64,000 bases of DNA from Streptomyces sp. NBC_00390 (GCF_036057275.1 NZ_CP107945.1:2356001-2420000), one strand, 5' to 3'. Numbered from the stretch's first letter, positions 9,461 through 23,158 are shown. Translations and numbers: made by a program. The notes: generated from the letters alone by a model not told the origin.

Positions 9461-12115
9461 ATGGCAGAGCCGGGCGTCGAGACGCGTACTAGGAGTTCTG
9501 TGATCACCGCGCGGGCGGCCGCATGTTTCGAGCCGGTCGGACGGTCGGTCGCGTCCGCGCGGGCGTTCGTCCGGGACACCCTGCAGGGGTGGGGGTACGC
9601 CGACGTCGTCGACGACGCGGTGGTGCTCACCAGCGAGCTCGTCACCAACGCGGTCATCCACGCCGGCACCGCGGCCGACGTCCTGTGTCTGCGCACCGAG
9701 GACGGCGTACGGGTCGAGGTCGCCGACCGCTACCCCGAGCGCGAGATTCCCATCCAGGGCGGCGGCCGCACCTTCGTCAGCCCCGACCAGGAGAACGGCC
9801 GGGGACTGCTGCTGTGCGCGGCACTCGCCTCCCGCTGGGGTGTCGAGTACGCCCCCACCTACAAGCAGGTGTGGTTCCAACTCGACCTGCCGCAGCGCCC
9901 GGTGGGCACCCGCTCCGCCGGCCCGGTGCTGCCCACCGCCCTGCTTCCGGTCACCGACGAGCGGGTGCGCGTGGCCGTCACGCAGATCGACCGCACCGGC
10001 ACCATCTCCGTATGGAACGAGGACGCCGAGCACCTCTTCGGCTACGCGGCCGATCAGGTCATCGGCAAACCGCTCACGGACTTCGCCGCCTGGCCGCACA
10101 CGCCCGGCATCGGCACCGGTATCGCCGAAGCCCTCCGGCTCTCCCGCTGGGAGGGCAGTTACGGCATCCGCGGCATCGACGGCCGGGTACTGCCCGTTTA
10201 CGCATCACACCTTCGGGTACGCGACACGAACGGCGAACCGTCCACAGTCTGTCTGCTGGTACGCGACGACGAGCGTGCGGTGCTGCAGACCCCGCAGCGG
10301 GCTCCCGTCACGGAAACGGGTTCCGAAAGCGGCAGCGCGGACCCGTTCGAGGTCTTCATCGGCTCTCCCGCCCCGGACGACCTCGACGGCCTGCTGCAGC
10401 GCACGGTCGAGCGCGCTCGCGACATGCTCGACGGCGACGCCGCCTTTCTGCTGCTCGCCACCGACGACGAGACCGAGCTGGAGGTCCGGGCCACGACCGG
10501 CCTGCCCTCGGCACGCCAGCGCTTCGCCCGCGTCCCTGTGGAGGCAGGAACCGGCCGTTACGGCTCCGCCAGGATGCCCGCGGTGCACGAGGACCTGACG
10601 GCGGTGCCGGGTGCGGTTCCGCTGCTCAACTCCACCGGCATGCGCTCGGTCGTCACCGTTCCGCTCAAGGTCGAGGGCCGGCTCACCGGCTCGCTCGGCG
10701 TCGCCGCCGAAACGGCGGGCCGGTACTCCAACGAGGAAGCCCTGCGCCTCCAGTTCGCCGCGGACCGCATCGCGCTGGCGGTGGAATCGGCCCGCCTCGG
10801 CGAGCTGGAGCGGCTGCGCCGCGGCTCGCTCTCCTTCCTTGTCGAGGCATCGGACCTGCTCGCCGGCACGCTCGACCGGGACCAGACCCTGGCGCTGATG
10901 GCCCAGATGACCGTCCCCACCCTCGCCACCTGGTGCGCCGTCTACACGATCGCCGACCAGGCCTCGGAGCCGTACCTCAGCTTTGTGCTCCACGAGGACG
11001 AGGAGCGTATCGACGGTCTCAAGGCGCTGCTGGCCAGGATCGACCCTCCGGACCCTGTCCCGACACCCGGGGCACGGGTGTGGACCGCGCCCGGTGAAGC
11101 CGCCCAGCGCGCCGCCCTGCTCGCGTCCAAGCGCGAACTGGGCCTCGGTGCGTCCCAGCCGGTCTCCTCCGGAATCGGCGTCACGCTCGCCACGGCCGCG
11201 GCGGTCGGCGGCGAGACGGTCGTCCTCCCTCTGGTCGCCCGTAACCGCGTCATCGGCATGCTGACGCTCGGCAAGCCCTCGGACGACCACTTCCGCCAGG
11301 AGATCCTGGAACTGGCCGAGGACCTGTCCCGCCGGGCCGCCCTCGCTCTCGACAACGCCCGCCTGTACTCGGAGCGCATGGCGATCAGTCAGTCCCTGCA
11401 GCGCAGCCTGCTGCCGCCTGAGCTCCCCCAGATCCCAGGCGTCGAGGTCGAGGTCATCTACCGGGCGGCCGGCGAAGGCAACGAGGTCGGCGGGGACTTC
11501 TACGACCTCTTCCCGATCCGCGACGGCGCGTACGGGTTCGCCATCGGCGACGTCTGCGGTACGGGCCCGGAGGCCGCGGCCGTCACGGGCCTGGCCCGGC
11601 ACGCTCTGCGGCTGCTCGCCCGCGAGGGCTTCGGCGGCCCGGCCGTCCTGGAGCGGCTCAACGCGGCCATCCTCGACGAGGGTGCGCGCAGCCGCTTCCT
11701 CACGCTTCTGTACGGCGAGTTGTGGCCCCAGGAGGACGGCAGCGCGATGCTCAAGGTCGTGTGCGCCGGCCATCCGCTCCCGCTGCGTCTGCGCCAGGAC
11801 GGCACTGTGGTGCCTGCTGCGGAGCCGCAGCCGCTGCTCGGCGTCATGGACGACCTGGAGCTCTACGAGCAGACGGTCACCCTCGACCCTGGCGACGTCC
11901 TGCTGTGTGTCACGGACGGCGTCACCGAACGCCGCGAGGGCACCCGCATGTTGGGCGACGACGGCCTCGCCGACGTCCTGACGACGTGTACGGGCCTGAC
12001 GGCCGGAGCGGTCGCCGCACGCGTTCTGCGCGCGGTCGAGCGATTCGCGGCCGAGCCGGCTTCGGACGACATGGCCATCCTGGCGATGCGCGTCCCGGAG
12101 CCCCACAGGAACTGA
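9461..12115 (+). CDS. osaC: Multidomain stress regulator with anti-sigma kinase, PAS, GAF and PP2C domains, OsaC-like
   Basis: 884 residues from the ATG at 9461; an in-frame GTG at 9416, preceded by GGCGGGGG, would add 15 residues and cannot be excluded. Domain order: RsbW/SpoIIAB-like ATPase (~15-140, N box ELVTNAVIHAG), PAS (~165-280, ISVWNEDAEHLFGY), two GAF-like domains (~310-450 and ~465-625), and a SpoIIE/RsbU-type PP2C phosphatase at the C-terminus (EVGGDFYDLF, IGDVCGTG, DDMAI as metal-binding Asp motifs). Having a putative sigma-factor binder/kinase and a phosphatase in one chain suggests a switch of a stress sigma factor. The S. coelicolor syntelog OsaC is reported to return SigB to pre-stress levels. 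It is divergent from osaA across about 270 bp and ends at a 36-bp palindrome. Confidence 0.88.
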   Translation: MAEPGVETRTRSSVITARAAACFEPVGRSVASARAFVRDTLQGWGYADVVDDAVVLTSELVTNAVIHAGTAADVLCLRTEDGVRVEVADRYPEREIPIQGGGRTFVSPDQENGRGLLLCAALASRWGVEYAPTYKQVWFQLDLPQRPVGTRSAGPVLPTALLPVTDERVRVAVTQIDRTGTISVWNEDAEHLFGYAADQVIGKPLTDFAAWPHTPGIGTGIAEALRLSRWEGSYGIRGIDGRVLPVYASHLRVRDTNGEPSTVCLLVRDDERAVLQTPQRAPVTETGSESGSADPFEVFIGSPAPDDLDGLLQRTVERARDMLDGDAAFLLLATDDETELEVRATTGLPSARQRFARVPVEAGTGRYGSARMPAVHEDLTAVPGAVPLLNSTGMRSVVTVPLKVEGRLTGSLGVAAETAGRYSNEEALRLQFAADRIALAVESARLGELERLRRGSLSFLVEASDLLAGTLDRDQTLALMAQMTVPTLATWCAVYTIADQASEPYLSFVLHEDEERIDGLKALLARIDPPDPVPTPGARVWTAPGEAAQRAALLASKRELGLGASQPVSSGIGVTLATAAAVGGETVVLPLVARNRVIGMLTLGKPSDDHFRQEILELAEDLSRRAALALDNARLYSERMAISQSLQRSLLPPELPQIPGVEVEVIYRAAGEGNEVGGDFYDLFPIRDGAYGFAIGDVCGTGPEAAAVTGLARHALRLLAREGFGGPAVLERLNAAILDEGARSRFLTLLYGELWPQEDGSAMLKVVCAGHPLPLRLRQDGTVVPAAEPQPLLGVMDDLELYEQTVTLDPGDVLLCVTDGVTERREGTRMLGDDGLADVLTTCTGLTAGAVAARVLRAVERFAAEPASDDMAILAMRVPEPHRN

Positions 12116-12120
12116 ACACG

Positions 12121-12156
12121 AAGGAGGCCCCCCGCCGATCGGCGGGGGGCCTCCTT
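12121..12156. terminator. Perfect 36-bp palindrome, bidirectional terminator
   Basis: A perfect inverted repeat of 18-bp arms with no loop, GC-rich and without a T-run, as usual in Streptomyces. It starts 5 bp after the osaC stop and lies 8 bp beyond the 3' end of the tRNA-Thr gene on the other strand, so it can stop transcription from both sides. Confidence 0.85.
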
Positions 12157-12164
12157 CTTCAATG

Positions 12165-12237
12165 AGCCCCCAAACGGAATCGAACCGTTGACCTTCTCCT
12201 TACCATGGAGACGCTCTACCGACTGAGCTATAGGGGC
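12165..12237 (-). tRNA. tRNA-Thr (anticodon GGT)
   Basis: 73-nt cloverleaf on the minus strand. The acceptor stem GCCCCTA pairs with TGGGGGC (one G-U pair), discriminator U. D-arm AGCTCAGTCGGTAGAGC; anticodon stem TCTCC/GGAGA around the loop ATGGTAA, giving anticodon GGT (reads ACC/ACU); T-arm with GGTTCGATTCC. No CCA is encoded directly after the discriminator. Confidence 0.97.
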
Positions 12238-12355
12238 CTGTTGCACTCCGGCGGTCTTCCGCGCGGCAACGCAACAGATCATACCCCGAACTCATGTGTT
12301 CTCCGAACCATCCATTCCTCTGGACCGCCCGTGGCCCTGCTGCCACCATGCGCCC

Positions 12356-13264
12356 ATGCGGATACGCCCCTTGTGGATCGCCGCCGTGGCCGTGCTGTTG
12401 CCTCTGGCCGGCTGCGGCTCTGACACCGGCGCCGGAAAGAAGAAGCCAAAAAAGCCCCCGGCGACGCAGAACACACCGAAGGAGACGCCCCGCCCGGGGG
12501 ATCAGACCGTCGCCATGACCTGGCAGGGCAAGACACGCTTCTACACCGTGCACGCACCGCCCGGTTACACCGCGGCAAAACGCGTGCCACTGGTCATCGC
12601 CATGCACCCGTACCCGGCCGACGGCGCGTATGCCGCGCGGCTGACCGGCTTCAACGCGAAGGCGGACAAGGAAGGTTTCCTCGTCGCCTATCCCGACGGC
12701 CTGGACAAGGCGTACAACGCCCTGGTGTGCTGCGGTGCCGAGGACGATGTCGGCTTCATCGGCGCGATGACCGAGCGTCTTGTCGGTATCTGGAAGGCCG
12801 ACCCCCGGCGGATCTACGCGACCGGCATCTCGAACGGTGGCGACATGTCCTTCAAGCTTGCGGTCGAGCTGCCGGACACCTTTGCCGCGATCGCACCGGT
12901 CAGCAGCGGCTACATCGGCCAGGACGCGGCGAAGCCGACGTACATGCCGAAGACTCCGGTCTCTGTCGCCACCTTCATCGGCGGAGCCGACCAGCACTAC
13001 GACGAGTTCGAACTGGGCATCACGTCCTGGTCCAAACGGCTGAGTTGCACGGCAGGCAGGCCGGAGAAGGTGCAGGGCAAGAACGTCACCCGGACATCGG
13101 CGCAGTGCCGCGACGCCTCCGACTTCACTACCTACCGCCTCCCCGACATGGGCCACAGCTGGCCGGGCAGCACGGACGCGACGATGGGCGCGTCGGAAGC
13201 CGGCATCGACGCCACGGACCTGATCTGGGAGTTCTTCGCCGCCCATCCGAAGATCTCGCCCTGA
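12356..13264 (+). CDS. Secreted lipoprotein esterase, PHB-depolymerase (LpqC-like) family
   Basis: 302 residues from the ATG at 12356, chosen because it starts directly at the signal peptide MRIRPLWIAAVAVLLPLAGC. The lipobox LAGC predicts diacylglyceryl anchoring to the outer face of the membrane. A Lys/Pro/Thr-rich linker (residues ~25-50) leads into an alpha/beta-hydrolase fold: HPYPADG as oxyanion region, nucleophile Ser in GISNGGDMS, and C-terminal His in DMGHSWPG. This is the feruloyl-esterase/poly(3-hydroxybutyrate)-depolymerase-like class; the substrate cannot be told from sequence. No convincing Shine-Dalgarno is visible. It stands alone between tRNA-Thr and the rRNA operon and is convergent with the 5S gene. 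Confidence 0.8.
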   Translation: MRIRPLWIAAVAVLLPLAGCGSDTGAGKKKPKKPPATQNTPKETPRPGDQTVAMTWQGKTRFYTVHAPPGYTAAKRVPLVIAMHPYPADGAYAARLTGFNAKADKEGFLVAYPDGLDKAYNALVCCGAEDDVGFIGAMTERLVGIWKADPRRIYATGISNGGDMSFKLAVELPDTFAAIAPVSSGYIGQDAAKPTYMPKTPVSVATFIGGADQHYDEFELGITSWSKRLSCTAGRPEKVQGKNVTRTSAQCRDASDFTTYRLPDMGHSWPGSTDATMGASEAGIDATDLIWEFFAAHPKISP

Positions 13265-13274
13265 ACGCAAAAAT

Positions 13275-13309
13275 GCCTCAACCCCCGGACAGGGTCCGGG
13301 GGTTGAGGC
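13275..13309 (-). terminator. rRNA operon terminator
   Basis: Perfect 16-bp arms with a 3-nt loop, followed on the minus strand by ATTTTTGCG. It sits just downstream of 5S rRNA and is an intrinsic terminator with a U-tract, rarer in Streptomyces than plain hairpins. It may also stop the convergent esterase gene. Confidence 0.9.
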
Positions 13310-13316
13310 TAAAGAT

Positions 13317-13436
13317 TGTTCGGCGGCGTCCTACTCTCCCACAGGGTCCCCCCTGCAGTACCATCGGCGCTGAAAGGCTTAGCTTCCGGGTTCGGAATGT
13401 AACCGGGCGTTTCCCTGACGCTATGACCACCGAAAC
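13317..13436 (-). rRNA. rrf: 5S ribosomal RNA
   Basis: About 120 nt on the minus strand from GTTTCGGTGGTCATAGCG to GACGCCGCCGAAC, with the conserved loop CCGAACCCGGAAGCTAAGCC. It is the last gene of the rRNA operon, ~100 nt after 23S. Ends are placed from base-pairing of the 5' and 3' strands and may be off by 1-2 nt. Confidence 0.95.
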
Positions 13437-13512
13437 TCTATGAAGATGTCGAACTCCAGCCGACCGACACCCGCAAAACGGGGGTCTGGCGAGTTCGTTA
13501 CTTCAGAACTGA

Positions 13513-13529
13513 CACAGTGGACGCGAGCA
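13513..13529. repeat. 3' arm of the 23S processing stem
   Basis: These 17 bp are the exact reverse complement of 16662-16678 at the 5' side of 23S rRNA; weaker pairing continues outward. In the pre-rRNA the two arms form the long stem that RNase III normally cuts (family knowledge). Confidence 0.8.
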
Positions 13530-13534
13530 ACTGA

Positions 13535-18493
<4,959 letters not shown>

Positions 18494-18922
18494 GTTTACC
18501 CGTAATCGGGTCGACACCACGAGAGCGGTGCGACAGGGAGGAATAGTCCCCGTCGCACACAGCGTCCTCGCTGTGTTTCTACAAAGGAACCCTGCCATCC
18601 GAAGATGGACGGGGTATCAACATATCTGGCGTTGATTTTTGGCACGCTGTTGAGTTCTCAAGGAACGGACGCTTCCTTTGTACTCACCCTCTCGGGCTTT
18701 CCTCCGGGCGCTTCCCTTCGGTCTTGCGTTTCCAACCTTACCAGATTCTTTTTCCGTTCCGTTTCCGGTTCGGATTTCGTTTCCGGTGGCCGTTGGGGGC
18801 CTTTTGCCTTTCGGCTGGACCGACTTTATCAGAGATTCTGAGTCGGAATTCCCACCCGGTTCGGAGACCGTGAATCGAGCACACAGGTGCCCGCGTTCCG
18901 TTCGGGTGGAGACGTAAACGTA
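18494..18922 (-). promoter_or_regulatory. rRNA operon leader and promoter region
   Basis: About 430 bp without genes. Two likely -10 elements on the minus strand, TAAAGT (18823-18828) and TAAGGT (18735-18740), lie 88 bp apart in similar contexts (both follow GAATCT), which fits the tandem promoters typical of Streptomyces rRNA operons; neither has a good -35 box. A leader element TTGAGAACTCAACAG (18647-18662) is a candidate antitermination (boxA-like) site. Promoter calls are from pattern only. Confidence 0.55.
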
Positions 18923-18964
18923 CTGGAGCGGAGCGCCCCGATGCAAATCGAGGGCTCCGCTCCA
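18923..18964 (-). terminator. Terminator after the RNase J gene
   Basis: Perfect 12-bp arms (ctggagcggagc and its complement) around an 18-nt loop, ending 22 bp past the RNase J stop. It separates that gene from the rRNA promoters on the same strand. Confidence 0.75.
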
Positions 18965-18985
18965 GGACGACCTTCGTCGTGAGCG

Positions 18986-20671
18986 TCAGACCTCGACGAC
19001 GACGGGGAGGATCATCGGGCGTCGCCGGTAGGTGTCGGAGACCCACTTGCCGACCGATCGGCGGATCAGCTGCTGCAGCTGGTGGGGCTCGGACACGCCG
19101 TCAGCAGCGGACTTGTGGATGGCTTCCTCGATCTTCGGAATCACCACGTCGAACGCGGAGTCCTCGATGCCGGAGCCCCGTGCGTGGATGTTCGCCCCGC
19201 CGACGATCTTGCCGGTCGCGGAATCGACCACCACGAACACCGAGATGATGCCCTCGTCGCCGAGGATGCGGCGGTCCTTGAGGGAGGCCTCGGTGACATC
19301 GCCGACCGAGAGGCCGTCGACGTACACATAGCCGGCCTGGACCTTGCCCACGATCCTGGCCTTGCCGTCGACGAGGTCGACGACCACTCCGTCCTCGGCG
19401 ATGACGATGTGGTCCTTGGGAACACCGGTCAGCGCGCCGAGCTCGGCGTTGGCGCGCAGATGGCGCCACTCGCCGTGGACCGGCATCAGGTTCTTCGGCT
19501 TGCAGATGTTGTAGAAGTACAGCAGCTCGCCGGCCGACGCATGGCCCGAGACATGGACCTTGGCGTTGCCCTTGTGGATGACGTTCGCGCCCCAGCGGGT
19601 CAGGCCGTTGATCACGCGGTAGACCGCGTTCTCGTTGCCCGGGATCAGGGACGACGCCAGGATCACCGTGTCGCCCTGGACGATTCGGATCTGGTGGTCG
19701 CGGTTGGCCATCCGGGACAGAGCCGCCATGGGCTCGCCCTGCGAGCCCGTGCAGACGAGCACGACCTCATGATCGGGAAGGTCGTCCAGCGTCTTGACGT
19801 CCACGACCAGGCCGGCCGGGACCTTCAGATAGCCGAGGTCGCGCGCGATGCCCATGTTCCGGACCATCGAGCGGCCGACGAAGGCCACACGGCGGCCGTA
19901 CTCGTGCGCGGCGTCGAGGATCTGCTGGATGCGGTGGACGTGGCTCGCGAAGCTGGCCACGATGATGCGCTTCTGGGCGTTAGCGAAGACGGTCCGCAGG
20001 ACGTTGGAGATGTCCTTCTCGGGCGGAACGAAGCCCGGGACCTCGGCGTTCGTCGAGTCGGACAGGAGGAGGTCGATGCCCTCCTCGCTGAGCCGCGCGA
20101 ACGCGTGCAGGTCGGTGAGGCGCCCGTCCATCGGGAGCTGGTCCATCTTGAAGTCGCCCGTGTGGACGACCATGCCCGCGGGGGTGCGGATGGCGACGGC
20201 CAGGGCGTCGGGGATGGAGTGGTTGACGGCGATGAACTCGCATTCGAAGGCGCCGATGCGCTCGCGCTGCCCCTCGCTCACCTCGAGGGTGTACGGGCGG
20301 ATGCGGTGCTCCTGGAGCTTGGCCTCGATCAGCGCGAGGGTCAGCTTGGAGCCGATGAGCGGGATGTCGGGCTTCAGCCGGAGCAGGAAGGGGACGCCGC
20401 CGATGTGGTCCTCGTGGCCGTGCGTGAGCACGATGCCCTCGACGTCGTCGAGGCGGTCCCGGATGGTGGTGAAGTCAGGCAGGATCAGGTCGATTCCTGG
20501 CTGCTCCTCCTCCGGGAAGAGGACGCCGCAGTCGACGATGAGCAGTCGGCCGTCGTATTCGAAGACCGTCATGTTGCGGCCGATTTCCCCGAGGCCGCCG
20601 AGCGGGGTGACGCGCAGGCCGCCCTTGGGCAGTTTGGGAGGCGCGCCGAGTTCGGGATGCGGATGACTCAA
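18986..20671 (-). CDS. rnj: Ribonuclease J
   Basis: 561-residue metallo-beta-lactamase/beta-CASP nuclease with 5'-3' exonuclease and endonuclease activity in mRNA decay and rRNA maturation (family knowledge). The metal motif HGHEDHIGG is at residues 84-92, with DSTNAE, a GSQGEP motif IV and HVSGHASAGEL typical of beta-CASP RNases. C-terminal dimerisation domain present; length normal. The start is TTG (20669-20671) with GAGGAG about 8 nt upstream. A perfect 14-bp-arm hairpin (20689-20721) ends close to this ribosome-binding site. Upstream neighbour is dapA; the rRNA operon follows downstream on the same strand. Confidence 0.95.
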   Translation of the reverse strand: MSHPHPELGAPPKLPKGGLRVTPLGGLGEIGRNMTVFEYDGRLLIVDCGVLFPEEEQPGIDLILPDFTTIRDRLDDVEGIVLTHGHEDHIGGVPFLLRLKPDIPLIGSKLTLALIEAKLQEHRIRPYTLEVSEGQRERIGAFECEFIAVNHSIPDALAVAIRTPAGMVVHTGDFKMDQLPMDGRLTDLHAFARLSEEGIDLLLSDSTNAEVPGFVPPEKDISNVLRTVFANAQKRIIVASFASHVHRIQQILDAAHEYGRRVAFVGRSMVRNMGIARDLGYLKVPAGLVVDVKTLDDLPDHEVVLVCTGSQGEPMAALSRMANRDHQIRIVQGDTVILASSLIPGNENAVYRVINGLTRWGANVIHKGNAKVHVSGHASAGELLYFYNICKPKNLMPVHGEWRHLRANAELGALTGVPKDHIVIAEDGVVVDLVDGKARIVGKVQAGYVYVDGLSVGDVTEASLKDRRILGDEGIISVFVVVDSATGKIVGGANIHARGSGIEDSAFDVVIPKIEEAIHKSAADGVSEPHQLQQLIRRSVGKWVSDTYRRRPMILPVVVEV

Positions 20672-20688
20672 AAGACTCTCCTCACCAC

Positions 20689-20721
20689 GTACGCCACGTG
20701 CCGCTCAGGCACGTGGCGTAC
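20689..20721. promoter_or_regulatory. Strong hairpin beside the RNase J ribosome-binding site
   Basis: Perfect 14-bp arms (gtacgccacgtgcc and complement) with a 5-nt loop, about 17 nt upstream of the TTG start. It may be part of the dapA terminator or a 5'-UTR control element. A second small hairpin (gccgacc/ggtcggc, 20752-20770) lies nearer dapA and could be the terminator proper. Confidence 0.6.
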
Positions 20722-20800
20722 ATGACATTCGTGCACTTGCTGTTGTCTGTGGCCGACCACGCCGGTCGGCATTCCTCGGATATTCAGTTATGAAGTCTGT

Positions 20801-21700
20801 TCAGAGCTGTACCCCGCCGGCCGCCAGGTCGATCTTGAGCTGGGCGGTTTCCTCCGGGGAGAGCTCCACCAGAGGCAGGCGCAACGGACCGGCGGGCAGG
20901 CCCTGGAGGGCCAGCGCGGCCTTGGTGGTGATGACCCCCTGGGTGCGGAACATCCCGGTGAAGACGGGGAGCAGCTTCTGGTGGATCTCGGTCGCCTTCT
21001 GGACGTCACCGTTGAGGTGGGCGTCGAGAAGGGCTCGCAGCTCCGGGGTGACGACATGGCCGACGACCGAGACGAAGCCGACCGCGCCGACGGAGAGCAG
21101 CGGGAGGTTGAGCATGTCGTCGCCGGAGTACCAGGCGAGGCCGCTGCGGGCGATGGCCCAGCTGGCGCGGCCCAGGTCGCCCTTGGCGTCCTTGTTGGCG
21201 ACGATCCGCGGGTGGTCGGCGAGGCGGACGATCGTCTCGGTGTCGATCGGGACGCCGCTGCGGCCGGGGATGTCGTACAGCATCACCGGGAGCCCGGTGG
21301 AGTCCGCGATGGCCGAGAAGTGACGGAGCAGGCCCTCCTGCGGGGGCTTGTTGTAGTACGGCGTCACGGCGAGCAGGCCGTGTGCGCCGGCGCGTTCCGC
21401 GGCGCGTGCGAGCTCGATGCTGTGACGGGTGTCGTTCGTGCCGATGCCGGCGACGACATGGGCCCGGTCTCCGACCGCTTCGAGTACGGCCCGTACGAGC
21501 TGGTCTTTCTCCACGTCGCTGGTGGTGGGCGACTCACCGGTGGTGCCGTTGATGATCAGGCCGTCGTTGCCTGCGTCGACCAGATGCGCGGCCAGTCGCT
21601 GGGCGCCCGCGAGGTCGAGTCCGCCGTCCGCCGTGAAAGGCGTGACCATGGCGGTGAGGACCCTCCCGAAGGGGGTCTGCGGAGTGGAGATCGGAGCCAT
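20801..21700 (-). CDS. dapA: 4-hydroxy-tetrahydrodipicolinate synthase
   Basis: Condenses pyruvate with aspartate semialdehyde, the first committed step to diaminopimelate and lysine. 299 residues from the ATG at 21698-21700 (MAPISTPQTPFG); an in-frame GTG at 21709 is possible. Class I aldolase features: GTTGESPTTS substrate loop, VTPYYNKPPQEGL with the catalytic Tyr, YDIPGRSGV, and the Schiff-base Lys in VANKDAKGD. Length matches the family. It lies between thyX and the RNase J gene on the same strand; the next pathway enzyme, dapB, is 2.5 kb away in another unit. Confidence 0.95.
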   Translation of the reverse strand: MAPISTPQTPFGRVLTAMVTPFTADGGLDLAGAQRLAAHLVDAGNDGLIINGTTGESPTTSDVEKDQLVRAVLEAVGDRAHVVAGIGTNDTRHSIELARAAERAGAHGLLAVTPYYNKPPQEGLLRHFSAIADSTGLPVMLYDIPGRSGVPIDTETIVRLADHPRIVANKDAKGDLGRASWAIARSGLAWYSGDDMLNLPLLSVGAVGFVSVVGHVVTPELRALLDAHLNGDVQKATEIHQKLLPVFTGMFRTQGVITTKAALALQGLPAGPLRLPLVELSPEETAQLKIDLAAGGVQL

Positions 21701-21773
21701 GGGTAACACGCTACTCGCTGCTCAGTCCGCGGTGTCCCCTCGGGGGACGTGACGTACAACGTGGTATGTGGAG

Positions 21774-21811
21774 CCCGGCACTGCCTGCTCGGGGGTTCAA
21801 GCAGTGCCGGG
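21774..21811 (-). terminator. Terminator after thyX
   Basis: Perfect 11-bp arms (cccggcactgc / gcagtgccggg) around a 16-nt loop between the thyX stop and the dapA start, suggesting that dapA has its own promoter. Confidence 0.7.
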
Positions 21812-21889
21812 TCCGTTTGATCAGCCTAGATGAACTTCTCGAAACGCCGCAATACGGACACTTCTCGGGGCTGATCGGACATCTGTGCC

Positions 21890-22627
21890 CTACGGGGCGA
21901 CGCGACCGTTGGCGTTGAAGGCGGCGTAGGTGAGCGGCATGAGCTTTGCCCACTGCTGCTCCATCCTCTCGCCGACCATCTCGATCTCGCGCTGCGGGAA
22001 GGAAGGGACCCTGGCATCCTCGTGCTGCGTCCTCAGGCCGAGGAAGTGCATCAGCGAGCGGGCGTTGCAGGTGGCGTACATGGAGGAGTAGAGGCCGACC
22101 GGGAGGACCGAGCGGGCCACCTCGCGGGCCACACCCGCGTCGAGCATCTCCTGGTACGCCTCGTACGCCTGACGGTACGAGTCCTGCATGACGCGGCCGG
22201 TGAGCTCCTGCTGCGCCTGGGTGCCCTCCACGAAGACGTACTTCCCGGGGCGGCCCTCCTGGACGAGCTTGCGCTCGGCGTCCGGGATGTAGAAGACGGG
22301 CTCCAGCCGGCGGTAGCGGCCGGACTCCTCGTTGTACGACCAGCCGGCACGGTGCCGCATGAACTCGCGGAAGACGAAGATCGGGGCGCTGATGAAGAAG
22401 GTCATCGAGTTGTGCTCGAATGGGCTGCCGTGGCGGTCGCGCATCAGGTAATTGATGAGGCCCTTGGAGCGCTCCGGGTCCTTCGAGAGCTCTTCGAGCG
22501 ACTGCTCACCTGCCGTGGACACACGGGCGGCCCACAGTACGTCGGAGTCTCCCGCAGTGTGCTTCACCAGCTCGACGGTGACATCGCTGCGGAAGCTCGG
22601 CTTGATCTCGGTGGGGGTGTCGAGCAC
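21890..22627 (-). CDS. thyX: Flavin-dependent thymidylate synthase
   Basis: Makes dTMP from dUMP using FAD/NADPH and methylenetetrahydrofolate. The ThyX signature is complete: RHRAGWSYNEESGRY at about residues 93-107. Conserved RSLMHFLGLR with the dUMP-activating Arg is near residue 205. I place the start at the GTG 22625-22627 because GGAAGGA stands 5-6 nt in front of it, giving 245 residues, the usual length; a TTG 15 bp upstream is an alternative that would overlap that ribosome-binding site. Followed by a terminator and dapA. Divergent from a small membrane-protein gene. Confidence 0.95.
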   Translation of the reverse strand: MLDTPTEIKPSFRSDVTVELVKHTAGDSDVLWAARVSTAGEQSLEELSKDPERSKGLINYLMRDRHGSPFEHNSMTFFISAPIFVFREFMRHRAGWSYNEESGRYRRLEPVFYIPDAERKLVQEGRPGKYVFVEGTQAQQELTGRVMQDSYRQAYEAYQEMLDAGVAREVARSVLPVGLYSSMYATCNARSLMHFLGLRTQHEDARVPSFPQREIEMVGERMEQQWAKLMPLTYAAFNANGRVAP

Positions 22628-22798
22628 CAGGGGTCCTTCCAAGTGAACGCTGCGGCGGCGCCCACTCTAACGACGTACCCGTTCCAGGCGTCGCTGCCCC
22701 CCTCTGAGTAAATCTGTGGAATTCCGGCACCAAGCGGCGGTTCTGCTCGTCTGTACCAGTAGCAACGTCCCGTCACAGAATGGCAAGGAGAATCCCTG

Positions 22799-23065
22799 AT
22801 GTTCCTCCCCCAGCAGCCGCTGGGCCGCGCCCCCGGGCGCGAGACCGTTCCGTTCGCATTCGTCGCCGAGGCCGACCGCTTCCGCAGCAACGTCACTCCC
22901 CCGCCCCGTGAACGGCCGACCCTGTCCGCTCTCGCGGGCCGTACGCTGATCGGGCTGACCGTCGTAGCGGGGCTGGTCGGCTCTCTTCTGTTCGGGCTCC
23001 CCGCTCTGGAGACCGGCAAGGCGACCGGGCAGGTGCAGCAGTCCGAGGCGTCGGATGGCCGCTGA
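22799..23065 (+). CDS. Small membrane protein, unknown function
   Basis: 88 residues, ATG preceded by AAGGAG. A polar, Arg/Pro-rich N-terminal half (1-45) is followed by one hydrophobic helix (TLIGLTVVAGLVGSLLFGLP, ~49-68) and a short polar tail. No known domain recognised. It is divergent from thyX and 93 bp upstream of another membrane protein on the same strand. Confidence 0.7.
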   Translation: MFLPQQPLGRAPGRETVPFAFVAEADRFRSNVTPPPRERPTLSALAGRTLIGLTVVAGLVGSLLFGLPALETGKATGQVQQSEASDGR

Positions 23066-23158
23066 GCCGTCCGGGCCCTGGGGTGGTCGCACCACATCCC
23101 CCTCGGTAGCCTCACCGGTCACAGCCCAATCGAGTGTGCTGGTGAGTGAGGATCAGTC

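Noticed and set aside
11863..12282. Minus-strand frame across the osaC end and tRNA-Thr
   Set aside because: Runs through the palindrome and the tRNA; no independent support.
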